A stretch of 64,000 nt of DNA from an uncultured Eubacteriales bacterium (lineage in GTDB: Bacteria > Bacillota > Clostridia > Oscillospirales > CAG-382): the NCBI GenBank assembly GCA_934444645.1, contig CAKSCV010000011.1, positions 14,828-78,827 on the forward strand, in the 5' to 3' direction. Below the pieces are notes generated by a model. The model saw only the letters and a list, made by a program, of their open reading frames with translations, made no database searches and was not told the origin of the DNA. How positions within the stretch are numbered: the first letter of the stretch is position 1; each line of letters starts with the position of its first letter. The translations under genes were made by a program, and so were the position numbers. Of this stretch, positions 1 through 7,898 are shown one piece after another.

Positions 1-684
1 GATTTTCAAAAGCTTGGCTTTCATATGATGTGCGGCTATGGACTTACCGAAACGTCGCCGATCTGCGTCATGCACAGCGATCATGTCATCAAGCCCGGCA
101 CGGTGGGCTTGCCCATTTGCGGCTCAAAAGCGAAAATTCTCGATCCGAACGATGAGGGCATCGGCGAGCTTGCCGTTAAAGGTCCAAACGTGATGCTCGG
201 TTACTATAAAAATCCCGAAGCTACGGCGGAGGCTTTTACGGCGGATGGTTATTTCCGCACGGGTGATCTTGCCAAAATCGATCCGGCAAGCGGTCATTAT
301 ATCATAACCGGCCGTATCAAGAACATGATTGTCATCGGCAACGGCAAAAAGGTTTTTCCGGAGGAAATCGAATATTTGCTCGAAAAATGTGATGGAGTGA
401 AAGAATGCATGGCTTACGGACACGTCGATGAAGAGGGATATGTGACGGTGGCTGTGAAGATCTTTCCGGATTTTGATTATCTGAAGAAGCAAGGCATTGA
501 AACGGAAGGCGAAAACGCGAAAAAGGCGCTCGAAGAGTATTTCCGCACGGTTGTCAAGGAAAAGGTTAACCGGAATCTGCCCGGCTATAAAGCGGTACGC
601 AAAATAACGCTGCGCTATCGCGAATTTGACAAGACCACCACCAAGAAGATTCGCCGCAATTCGGCGGACAACATGGAGGAATAA
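1..684 (+). CDS. Acyl-CoA synthetase / AMP-binding enzyme, C-terminal part
   Basis: The reading frame is open from the first base of the window, so the 5' part of the gene lies outside it; about 227 codons remain. The visible part starts just before the adenylation motif YGLTETSP. It continues through the hinge region (GYFRTGDLAKID) and the C-terminal AMP-binding lid (GRIKNMIVIGNGKKVFPEEIE), and ends in a Lys-rich tail. This is the ANL superfamily, most like long-chain fatty-acid-CoA ligases, which adenylate a carboxylic acid and transfer it to CoA. The substrate cannot be told from this half. No terminator directly follows; the repeat element begins about 12 bases after the stop. Confidence 0.9.
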   Translation, partial: DFQKLGFHMMCGYGLTETSPICVMHSDHVIKPGTVGLPICGSKAKILDPNDEGIGELAVKGPNVMLGYYKNPEATAEAFTADGYFRTGDLAKIDPASGHYIITGRIKNMIVIGNGKKVFPEEIEYLLEKCDGVKECMAYGHVDEEGYVTVAVKIFPDFDYLKKQGIETEGENAKKALEEYFRTVVKEKVNRNLPGYKAVRKITLRYREFDKTTTKKIRRNSADNMEE

Positions 685-696
685 TCTATATTGTTG

Positions 697-1960
697 TTTG
701 TGGGAGTTCGAGGTTTGCAAAACCTCGGAACTCCCTGCCCCGACAGGGGCAAACTTTCCGAAAGGAAAGTTTCAAAGTTTTTTGCCCTACTTTTTGTATT
801 TTACAAAAAGTAGGAAAAATCCGCCGAGGGCGGCAAAAGGATTTAATTGGTTTTGTGTGAAGCTGTAATCTTCGTGTGCTGATTCGAGGTTTGCGAAACC
901 TCGGGATTCCCTTTGGAAAAGGATTTAATTGTTGCGGTACGAAGCTGCGGCTGCGGTGTGCTGATTCGAGGTTTGCAGAACCTCGAAACTCCCTGCAAAG
1001 GGACGTTTTTCGTGCTTTTCGCTTGTACGAAAAGAACCAAAAGTACACCAGAGGTTTGCGAACCTCTGGACTCCGGGGAGCGATTCAAATCTCCGCTCGA
1101 TACATGACTTTTGCTAAATTGACCGGCCATCATCATGTAACCGGCCGCGCCGGGAACCGCAAGGTTTCCGGGTATCGCCGGGGAGGATTTGAATCGGTGC
1201 GAAAGGGTGGCTGTAGTGCTGACGCAAGACTGATGTTTTTCGAAAATGGATTGTTGTACTGCAAGCTTACAGTAAGTTATCGCGGATAAAATCTGTGACT
1301 GCGTGTTAGCTTTAGTGCAGTGGGAGATTGGATTTTCCTGTGCTGAAAAAAGCTTTTCTTTATCGGATAGCTTTGCATGAGCCGAAAAAACAGCCCTTTT
1401 TCGCAAACCAAAAGGTTTTCTTTTGCAGAAAACTTTTTAACCGTACTTGAAAGTCAGCTGTTTTTACAAACTAAAAAGCTTTTCTTCTGCACAAACCTTT
1501 CCTTTTTCCCACCCAAAATAACTCTTTTTTGCCCTCCGTTGCCCGTTCCAACCACCCTTAACCTACTGTTTGCAAAGAATGCGGCTGTTCTTTTGCTGTT
1601 CGCTTTAATTTTGTGCTGTAAAGTCTGAGCGTCGCACCGATTCAAAGCCTTTTCGCCGGCGTTTTGCAGGCAAAACCGGTTTCGACATGAGCCGCCGGAA
1701 AGCTTTACAAAATCTTTTCCGGCAGAGCTTTGAATCGTCCCCGGAGTCCAGAGGTTCGCAAACCTCTGGCGTGCTTTTTGGTTCTTTTTGCACGACGCAA
1801 AAAGAACGTAAAAACGTCCCCTTTGCAGAGAACATCGAGGTTCCGCAAGCCTCGATTCAGCCCGCCGCAGCCGCAGCTTCGCACCGCAACAATTAAAACC
1901 TTTCAAGGAAGCTTCGAGGTTCCGCAAACCTCGAATCAGCCCACCCAAATTGCCTTTCCA
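697..1960. repeat. Composite inverted-repeat element, copy A
   Basis: A non-coding 1.26 kb element that fills the space between the acyl-CoA synthetase and the first WbsX gene. The left arm (to about 1201) and right arm (from about 1633) are imperfect reverse complements. Both hold short palindromes of the type cgaggtttgcgaacctcg, a module with attgttgcggtgcgaagctgc, and a module with agaggtttgcgaacctct followed by gactccgggg. The arms differ inside. The left arm carries the 'type 1' core (gaccggccatcatcatgtaa, 1121-1140) and the right arm the 'type 2' core (aaaaccggtttcg, about 1674-1686). The centre (1202-1632) is AT-rich and low in complexity. Its orientation relative to the arm types is opposite to copies B, C and D. 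Open frames inside are present on both strands and look accidental. Confidence 0.85.
1202..1632. repeat. Central segment of copy A, inverted relative to its arms
   Basis: The segment between the inward-facing 14-mers tttgaatcggtgcg (ends 1201) and its reverse complement (starts 1633). The end carrying aagactgatgtttttcgaaa (about 1221-1240) lies next to the type 1 arm. In copies B, C and D that same end lies next to the type 2 arm. The simplest reading is that the centre flipped by homologous recombination between the inverted arms, but exchange of arm cores would give the same picture. Confidence 0.6.
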
Positions 1961-1999
1961 AAAAAACACCAAAAAAATATATAAAAAGAGGTGCAACCT

Positions 2000-3112
2000 A
2001 TGAAGAACAAGTACGATGTCGCCGCCTATATCTGGCCGAGCTATACCGGCGACGAGCCGAGAACACGCATCTTTTGGCCGGAGGGCTACGGCGAATGGCA
2101 GACCGTCAAGGCCGCTATGCCAAAATTTCCCGGACACAAGTGGCCGCGCAAACCGCTGTGGGGCTATGTCAACGAGGCTGACCCATATGTCATGGAAATG
2201 CAGATAAACGCTGCCGCCGACCATGGCGTCAATGTGTTTATCTACGATTGGTATTGGTTCGATAACCGCCCGTTCCTCGAACAGTGCCTGGATAACGGCT
2301 ACTTAAAGGCTAAGAACAACGACCGCGTCAAATTCTATATCATGTGGGCAAATCATACCGCGACCACGCTTTGGGATAAACGCACCGCACATCTTGATGT
2401 GCCGATCTGGGATCACGGCGCAAGTCCCGAAATGTTCAAAACCATCTGTGAACGCATGATTGACCAGTATTTCTTACATCCGTCCTATTATAAAATCGAC
2501 GGCAAGCCGGTCTTTATGTTCCACGATTTGTGCAACTTTCTCTACGGTATCGGCGGCATTGAAAACGCGAAACGCGCTTTGTACGATTTCCAGAATATGG
2601 CCATCAAAGCCGGTCTTCCCGGCGTCCATATTCAAGATTGCTTGCGCGGTGCAGACACCATGAAATACCGTGACCCGGCACTCGGCTTTGACGGCAGTAT
2701 GGCGGATGCGGTCGATCTTCTCGGCTTTGACAGCACTACACACTACCAGTTCTGCGGCGTAGTCGACATCAAGCGTTCCTACCCTGAAGCGCTTGCCGAT
2801 ATGGTCAAAGAATGGGATAAAACGCGCGAAAGCTACAAAGCGCCCTATTTTCCCCATGTGTCGCTCGGCTGGGACACCAATCCGCGCTTTGAAACGGTAC
2901 GTGACGATATTCTCACCGACTGCACGCCGGAGAATATCAAAAAAGCGTTTATCGAAGCCAAAAAATACATTGATGCCCATCCGGAGCTGCCTGTTCCGCT
3001 TGTGGTGGTCAACAGCTGGAACGAATGGACTGAAACCAGTTATTTCGAACCGGATGATTTGTATGGCTATGGCTATTTAAACGCCTGCAAGGAAGTCTTT
3101 TTAGGAAAATAA
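2000..3112 (+). CDS. WbsX/GH99-like domain protein, first of tandem pair
   Basis: A 370-aa protein with no signal peptide that matches the glycosyltransferase WbsX / GH99-like family by its opening (AAYIWPSYTGDEPRTRIFWP), the block NVFIYDWYWFDNRPFLEQ and the C-terminal NSWNEWTETSYFEPD. Relatives sit in polysaccharide gene clusters and adopt a TIM-barrel fold related to endo-mannosidases of GH99; the reaction of this branch is not settled. An in-frame GTG at 1991 overlaps the Shine-Dalgarno sequence. ATG at 2000 is preferred because AGAGGTG lies 7 bases ahead, and because it aligns with the start of the downstream paralogue. The two genes are 40 bases apart and probably co-transcribed. Confidence 0.85.
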   Translation: MKNKYDVAAYIWPSYTGDEPRTRIFWPEGYGEWQTVKAAMPKFPGHKWPRKPLWGYVNEADPYVMEMQINAAADHGVNVFIYDWYWFDNRPFLEQCLDNGYLKAKNNDRVKFYIMWANHTATTLWDKRTAHLDVPIWDHGASPEMFKTICERMIDQYFLHPSYYKIDGKPVFMFHDLCNFLYGIGGIENAKRALYDFQNMAIKAGLPGVHIQDCLRGADTMKYRDPALGFDGSMADAVDLLGFDSTTHYQFCGVVDIKRSYPEALADMVKEWDKTRESYKAPYFPHVSLGWDTNPRFETVRDDILTDCTPENIKKAFIEAKKYIDAHPELPVPLVVVNSWNEWTETSYFEPDDLYGYGYLNACKEVFLGK

Positions 3113-3152
3113 CTGTTTTTACGGATAAAACAACAGAAAGAGGAAGAGAATT

Positions 3153-4262
3153 ATGGCAAAAAAATATGATGTCGCCGCCTTTATTTGGCCGAGCTACACC
3201 GGCGACGAACCGCGCACGCGCATTTTTTGGCCGGAGGGTTACGGCGAATGGCAGACCGTCAAGGCGATGAAACCGTTTTATCCGGGTCATACCTGGCCGC
3301 GTAAGCCGCTTTGGGGCTATGTCAACGAGGCCGACCCGTATGTCATGGAAATGCAGATAAACGCCGCCGCCGACCATGGCGTTAACGTCTTTATCTATGA
3401 CTGGTATTGGTTCGACAACCGCCCGTTCCTTGAGCAGTGCCTTGATAATGGCTACTTAAAGGCCAAGAATAACGACCGCGTCAAGTTTTACATCATGTGG
3501 GCCAACCACACCGCAACCTCCATTTGGGACAAGCGTACCGCCGAGATGAACTATCCGATCTGGGACGGTGCCGTGAACCGTGCCGCTTTTGAAACGGTAG
3601 TTCGCCGCACCATCGACATGTATTTCTCGCATCCGTCGTATTACAAGATCGACGGCAAGCCGGTGTACATGATTTATGATCTCGGCAACCTGATTCGCGG
3701 TCTCGGCGGCATTGAAAACACCAAACGTGCGCTCGATTGGTTCCGTGAAGAAACCGTCAAAGCCGGTTTTCCGGGACTGGAACTGCAATTGACGCTTCGC
3801 AGTGAGCGTGCTATGAATGTGACCGGTCTTGACCCGAAATTTGAGGGCAACATGACGGCGGCGGTGCACGCGCTCGAATTTGACAGCGTAACACACTATC
3901 AGTTTGTTCACATTACGCCCATGGCGCGCAAGTATACAGACATTCTTGCCGATATCGAAAAGGAATGGGCGTATATTGACCGCACGTTCAAGATGCCGTA
4001 TTATCCGCACATTTCGGTAGGCTGGGATTCCAGTCCGCGCTACAATTCCGACCGGCATGATGCGTGCCTTGAAAACACGCCGGAAAACGTGAAGAAGGGC
4101 TTTGAAATGGCAAAGGCGTATATCGATGCGCACAAGAATCTGAAAGCACCGCTTGTCACGGTCAACAGCTGGAACGAATGGACGGAAACAAGTTATCTGG
4201 AGCCGGACGATTTTTACGGGTACGGATATTTGGAAGCCATTCGCGAGGTGTTCGGAAAATAA
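3153..4262 (+). CDS. WbsX/GH99-like domain protein, second of tandem pair
   Basis: A 369-aa paralogue of the preceding gene. The first ~130 residues are almost identical to it, including the YDWYWFDNRPFLEQ block, while the middle third (roughly residues 140-300) has diverged strongly. The family ending NSWNEWTETSYLEPDD is kept. AGAGGAAGAG precedes the ATG. The third-position differences in the conserved N-terminal part show that this is not a very recent duplication. The likely role is a glycan-acting enzyme with a different substrate preference from its neighbour. The same domain appears at the centre of the large SLH protein at 12342-17108. An intrinsic terminator follows directly. Confidence 0.85.
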   Translation: MAKKYDVAAFIWPSYTGDEPRTRIFWPEGYGEWQTVKAMKPFYPGHTWPRKPLWGYVNEADPYVMEMQINAAADHGVNVFIYDWYWFDNRPFLEQCLDNGYLKAKNNDRVKFYIMWANHTATSIWDKRTAEMNYPIWDGAVNRAAFETVVRRTIDMYFSHPSYYKIDGKPVYMIYDLGNLIRGLGGIENTKRALDWFREETVKAGFPGLELQLTLRSERAMNVTGLDPKFEGNMTAAVHALEFDSVTHYQFVHITPMARKYTDILADIEKEWAYIDRTFKMPYYPHISVGWDSSPRYNSDRHDACLENTPENVKKGFEMAKAYIDAHKNLKAPLVTVNSWNEWTETSYLEPDDFYGYGYLEAIREVFGK

Positions 4263-4265
4263 AGA

Positions 4266-4298
4266 AAAAAGGCGGATTTTTTGCCGCCTTTTTTTGCA
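4266..4298 (+). terminator. Terminator after the WbsX pair
   Basis: A GC-rich hairpin (ggcgg ... ccgcc) followed by seven T residues, directly after the stop codon at 4262. A second hairpin (gccgccgcaaggcggc) follows, then the repeat element begins. Confidence 0.8.
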
Positions 4299-4341
4299 TA
4301 AAGCCGCCGCAAGGCGGCTTTATATATTTGCGAAGCCGCCT

Positions 4342-5461
4342 TGCGGCGAGCTGAATCGAGGTTTGCGAACCTCGAAATTCCCTTAAAAAGGTTTTAATTG
4401 TTGCGGTGCGAAGATGTCACTGCGGTGGGCTGAATCGAGGTTTGCAAAACCTCGGAAGTTCCCGAAAGGGAGACGGGTTTATTCTTTTTGCGTTGTGCAA
4501 AAAGAACCAAAAAGCACACCAGAGGTTTGCGAACCTCTGGACTCCGGGGACGATTCAAAGCTCTGTCGGAAGTGATTTTGCAGAAATTTCCGGCGGCTTC
4601 TGCCGAAACCGGTTTTGCCCGCAAAACGGCGGCGAAAAGGCTTTGAATCGGTGCGAAAGGGTTACCGTAGTGCAAACGCAAGACTGATGTTTTTCGAAAA
4701 AGGATTATTGTACTGCAAGCTCACAGCAGCAAGCGATATTCGAAAAGGGTTGCTGCACGTTAGCTTTGGCGCGGAGGGAATTTGAATTTTTTGTATGCTA
4801 AAAAAAGCTTTTCTTTATCGGATAGCTTTGCATTAGCTGAAAATCTGCCTTTTTCGCAAACCAAAAGGTTATCTTTTGCCGAAAACTTTTTAACCGTACT
4901 TGAAAGTCACCTGCTTTTACAAACCAAAAGCATTTCTTTTGCACAAACCTTTACGAACTGCCCTCAAAAGCCGCCTTTTTTACGTTCAAAAAGCCTTTTA
5001 TTCGCACAAACCTTTCTTTATTCCCACCCAAAATAACTCTTTTTTGCCCTCCGCCGCCCCTTTCAACGCCCCTTAACCTACTGTTTGCAAAGAATACAGC
5101 CGTTCTTTTGCTGTTCGCTCTAAATCCTTATGCTGTAAAGCCGGAACGTCGCACCGATTCAAATCCTCACCGGCGATACCCGGAAAGGTTGTAATATCCG
5201 GTGCCGCCGGTTACATGATGATGGCCGGTCGTTTCCGCAAAAATCATGTATCGAGCGGAGATTTGAATCGAGGTCGCAGGACGGAGTCCCGTGTGCTTTT
5301 TGGTTACTTTTTGCACAATGCAAAAAGTAACAACCCGTTCTCTTTGCAGAGAATATCGAGGTTCTGCAAACCTCGAATCAGTGCACACAAACAATAAATT
5401 CGCACCAACAAAATTAAAACCTTAAAGGAGCTTCGAGGTTCTGCAAACCTCGAATCAGCGC
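4342..5461. repeat. Composite inverted-repeat element, copy B
   Basis: The same architecture as copy A, between convergently oriented genes. The left arm (to 4655) carries the type 2 core (gaaaccggttttgcccgcaa, about 4608-4627) and the right arm (from 5150) the type 1 core in reverse (ccggttacatgatgatggcc, about 5206-5225). The centre (4656-5149) has the same strand orientation as in copy A. Because the arm types are swapped, copy B is the whole element in reverse orientation relative to copies C and D. The left arm keeps the agaggtttgcgaacctct palindrome; the right arm has a gaggtcgcaggacggagtcc variant in its place. Confidence 0.85.
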
Positions 5462-5478
5462 AAAAACCGCAATCATTT

Positions 5479-5919
5479 TTACGAATACCTTACGCATAAA
5501 CATATGATTTCCGTTTTGGGACGCAAACGCGTATCAATCCACGGAAGCCACGGCGTTTTCTCAAACGCAAAATTATCGGTTATATATTCTTCAAACGTGG
5601 CATCTACACCACGCTTGAAAAGATGATATCCTCTTCTCAGCTTCAGATGGTTGGAAAACATATAGGATGCGATTTTCCGTCGGTTCTCCTTTGTAATCTG
5701 CATGAGCGGATGCGTTAGCTCTTCCCTATTCGGATATAAAAATGCCGTATGGTCAACAGTCTTTCCTAAAGGGACAAAGAACTCAATATGTGTTTTCCCA
5801 ACCATTTTTACTTCTATTTGACTTGCTTTATAAAAAATAAATCCGATAAAGGCTGCCAAACTTATAAGGATGACCGCGAATAGAATCAGTATCACACGAA
5901 AAACACGCTTTTTAACCAT
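5479..5919 (-). CDS. Small single-pass membrane protein of unknown function
   Basis: A 146-aa protein with a basic N-terminus and one strongly hydrophobic segment (about residues 8-29), followed by an extracytoplasmic domain of about 115 residues. The outer domain has the run LKLRRGYHLFKRGVDATFEEYI, which loosely recalls the short LysM-like/endolytic transglycosylase MltG N-terminal region. The catalytic part of MltG is absent, so I do not name it. A Gly-rich purine stretch (ggggatggg) precedes the ATG and a good sigma-A-like promoter lies at 5972-6000. It is transcribed divergently from smpB and faces repeat copy B. Confidence 0.65.
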   Translation of the reverse strand: MVKKRVFRVILILFAVILISLAAFIGFIFYKASQIEVKMVGKTHIEFFVPLGKTVDHTAFLYPNREELTHPLMQITKENRRKIASYMFSNHLKLRRGYHLFKRGVDATFEEYITDNFAFEKTPWLPWIDTRLRPKTEIICLCVRYS

Positions 5920-5971
5920 TTTCCCATCCCCATTCCGAAATCAGACGTCACTTTGGAAACCTTTCATTAAC

Positions 5972-6000
5972 ATAATAGCATAATTATGACACAAAGTCAA
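5972..6000 (-). promoter_or_regulatory. Sigma-A-like promoter for the small membrane protein
   Basis: On the minus strand: TTGACT, 17-base spacer, TATTAT, about 50 bases ahead of the start codon at 5919. Confidence 0.65.
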
Positions 6001-6094
6001 GCAGCTTGCTATCGAAAAATCTTAGGATTGTCTTAAGATTCTCTTTGATAAGTGCGAATGATCCATCTCCTTGCAAAAATTTCGCTGTCCCCTC

Positions 6095-6123
6095 TTGAAT
6101 TTTTCCGCATCTTATGGTAAAAT
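6095..6123 (+). promoter_or_regulatory. Sigma-A-like promoter for smpB (and possibly ssrA)
   Basis: TTGAAT, 17-base spacer, TAAAAT, about 48 bases before the smpB start. Confidence 0.6.
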
Positions 6124-6170
6124 ACTATTATATGAAAATCGAATGAAAAAATCCCGAAAGGAGGAGCATC

Positions 6171-6644
6171 ATGCCGGCTGAAAAAGAAAGCGTCAAAATT
6201 GCCGCTCAAAACAAAAAAGCCTATCACGACTATTTCGTCGAAGATACCTATGAAGCCGGAATTGCCCTCTCCGGAACGGAAGTTAAAAGCATTCGTGCCG
6301 GTACGGTCAATATGAAGGACTCCTATTGCACTATCGAAGAAGGAGAACTTTTTGCCACCGGCATTCATATCAGTCCTTATGAAAAAGGCAATGTATTCAA
6401 TAAAGATCCGCTTCGCGACCGCAAGCTTCTCATGCATAAACGTGAAATCTTAAAGCTATTCGGGCTTGTCGGCAAAGAAGGCTATACGCTTGTGCCGTTA
6501 AAGCTGTATTTTAAGGGTTCACGCGTTAAAGTGGAAGTGGGACTTTGCAAGGGTAAAAAGTTATATGATAAGCGCGATTCCCTTGCCAAAAAGGAAGCCG
6601 GACGCGATATTGAACGTGCCATGAAGGAAAGAAACCGCTATTAA
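6171..6644 (+). CDS. smpB: SsrA-binding protein SmpB
   Basis: A 157-aa protein of normal family length. SmpB binds tmRNA and brings it to stalled ribosomes in trans-translation. The family blocks are clear: NKKAYHDYFVEDTYEAGIAL near the start, SGTEVKSIRAG, and KDSYCTIEEGELF. The motif GLCKGKKLYDKRD and the basic C-terminal tail that enters the decoding centre (KKEAGRDIERAMKERNRY) follow. A strong AAAGGAGGAG ribosome site precedes the ATG. The gene sits 12 bases ahead of the tmRNA gene, the common smpB-ssrA arrangement in Bacillota, and probably shares a promoter with it. Confidence 0.97.
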   Translation: MPAEKESVKIAAQNKKAYHDYFVEDTYEAGIALSGTEVKSIRAGTVNMKDSYCTIEEGELFATGIHISPYEKGNVFNKDPLRDRKLLMHKREILKLFGLVGKEGYTLVPLKLYFKGSRVKVEVGLCKGKKLYDKRDSLAKKEAGRDIERAMKERNRY

Positions 6645-6656
6645 AGCGAAAAATAT

Positions 6657-7006
6657 GGGGGCGTAAAGGTTTCGACGGGGATCTTGAACGACGGTAAGCG
6701 AGCAGAGGTGCGGAAGCTCTTAAAAACGCCGCAATTCTAAAATTAAACGCTAATAATACAGAATTAGTAGCTGCCTAACTTAGGCGGCCGTCATACCTGT
6801 GAGGACTGCGGCACGGGCTATGGCGTCAATCAGCAGTGAACGTGAACGTGTCAATGCTTTGAGGCACGGCATGAACTGATAAGCTACCGGTTATGTGAGC
6901 CTGACGGCCGGCGCGCATAATGGGGAATCCTATTGACCGCCTACGCTCGTAGAAAGCTGTGGGAATGGGTTTTCGGACAGGAGTTCGACTCTCCTCGCCT
7001 CCACCA
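6657..7006 (+). ncRNA. ssrA: tmRNA (transfer-messenger RNA)
   Basis: The 5' end gggggcgtaaaggtttcgac and the 3' end with T-arm (ggagttcgactctcc) and acceptor strand ending in CCA are typical, and the two ends pair as the tRNA-like acceptor stem. The internal tag frame runs from 6749 to 6778 and encodes ANNTELVAA followed by TAA. With the alanine from the charged tRNA the tag is AANNTELVAA. Its ending VAA differs from the common LAA; many proteases still read such ends. The last 12 bases plus one flanking base form a 13-bp direct repeat with 12116-12128, marking this gene as the attachment site of an inserted island. Confidence 0.97.
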
Positions 7007-7007
7007 C
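6995..7007. repeat. Putative left attachment site (13-bp direct repeat)
   Basis: TCGCCTCCACCAC at the tmRNA 3' end; the identical 13-mer recurs at 12116-12128. The 3' end of ssrA is a well-known integration target for mobile islands. Confidence 0.65.
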
Positions 7008-7437
7008 TCATTATCAAGTAATTGATAAAATAACAGGAATACGCCTTATGGTATGCTTAGACTTACCATAAGGCGTATTGCTTTGTGATGGCAAGGACAG
7101 CCATGCGCAGTGAAATATGCGAAAACTATGAAAATCGAGGCTAAGGCAGATGCGTACAGCTTTTGGCGACGATCGTCAATGGCTGTGTTTTTTTGAGCCT
7201 TTATGTTCCGAATAATGCGCGATTACGTTTTTTGCCTTGTGCTACACGGGTTTTCTCACGTGTTTTCTACGTGATTTGTGCGCGATTGGTACGTGCTTGG
7301 GATAAAAATAGGCACTGTATGTAGACAGGAGTTCAATGAGGGTAAATCATCGCGTAAAATTATCTTCCACAAATATATATTCTCTCCATAAGGCTTACTG
7401 AAATCAGTAGGCCATTTTTTATTTTGGAGGAAAAACG
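7008..7437. other. Non-coding left end of the island
   Basis: 430 bases without a convincing gene. It starts with a long perfect hairpin: 16-bp stem, 7039-7054 pairing with 7064-7079 (aatacgccttatggta). It also has several acgtg repeats around 7236-7290. Just before the first gene a hairpin (ggcttactga/tcagtaggcc, 7392-7413) is followed by six T residues, which could stop read-through or act as a leader attenuator. Confidence 0.5.
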
Positions 7438-7857
7438 ATGGACAAACGTAAGGACAATGGGATTTTACTTGTTCCCGGCGATGTGTTAAAATGTGAAAAA
7501 AAGGAGAATAATGTCAAAATTTCCGCTATGAAACATAGCTGTTTTTCTTCAAACATGGATTCTCGATCAAGCGCAGAGCTTGAAGCGGAGGCTGATAACG
7601 TGAAAAAGGAAGCAGAACTGTATAATTCCGTTTACAAGGAAATCAGCGAGATCGTAGGCTTGGATGCCACGCTGAAAATATATCTGCGATTCAAAGGACA
7701 ACAGATATCTTTTCCCGTTCGGCTGTATAATCCAAACATGATTCAGCAAAAAGTTGTCAAGGAATTCGACGGAACCAATATACGAGAGTTGGCGAAAAAA
7801 TACGATTACTCTGAAAAAACTGTAAGGCGGATGATCAAGGATAGCTTGGAAGAGTAA
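7438..7857 (+). CDS. Mor transcription activator family-like DNA-binding protein
   Basis: A 139-aa protein. The C-terminal half is a good match to the Mor activator domain: a beta strand IYLRFKGQQISFPVRLY, then a helix-turn-helix with DGTNIRELAKKYDYSEKTVRRM (about residues 110-133). Mor-type proteins activate phage middle promoters, and short Mor-like regulators are frequent on Bacillota mobile elements. The N-terminal ~45 residues are not recognised. GGAGG lies 7 bases ahead of the ATG. It is probably the island's own regulator, and it is followed after 41 bases by the PH/SHOCT gene. Confidence 0.75.
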   Translation: MDKRKDNGILLVPGDVLKCEKKENNVKISAMKHSCFSSNMDSRSSAELEAEADNVKKEAELYNSVYKEISEIVGLDATLKIYLRFKGQQISFPVRLYNPNMIQQKVVKEFDGTNIRELAKKYDYSEKTVRRMIKDSLEE

Positions 7858-7898
7858 AAGATCAAAGCAATTCATTATATAATAACGAAAAGGAGCAT

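Noticed and set aside
697..1960. CRISPR array
   Set aside because: The cgaggtttgc palindromes are irregularly spaced, differ in sequence and are arranged as inverted arms. There are no regular spacers and no cas genes.
1454..2224. 256-codon minus-strand frame across repeat A and the WbsX gene
   Set aside because: It runs from the WbsX antisense into the repeat element. Similar frames in the other copies come from repeat similarity, with frame and length changing between copies.
5479..5919. MltG endolytic transglycosylase
   Set aside because: Only a loose likeness in one short stretch; the protein is too short and lacks the catalytic Glu region.
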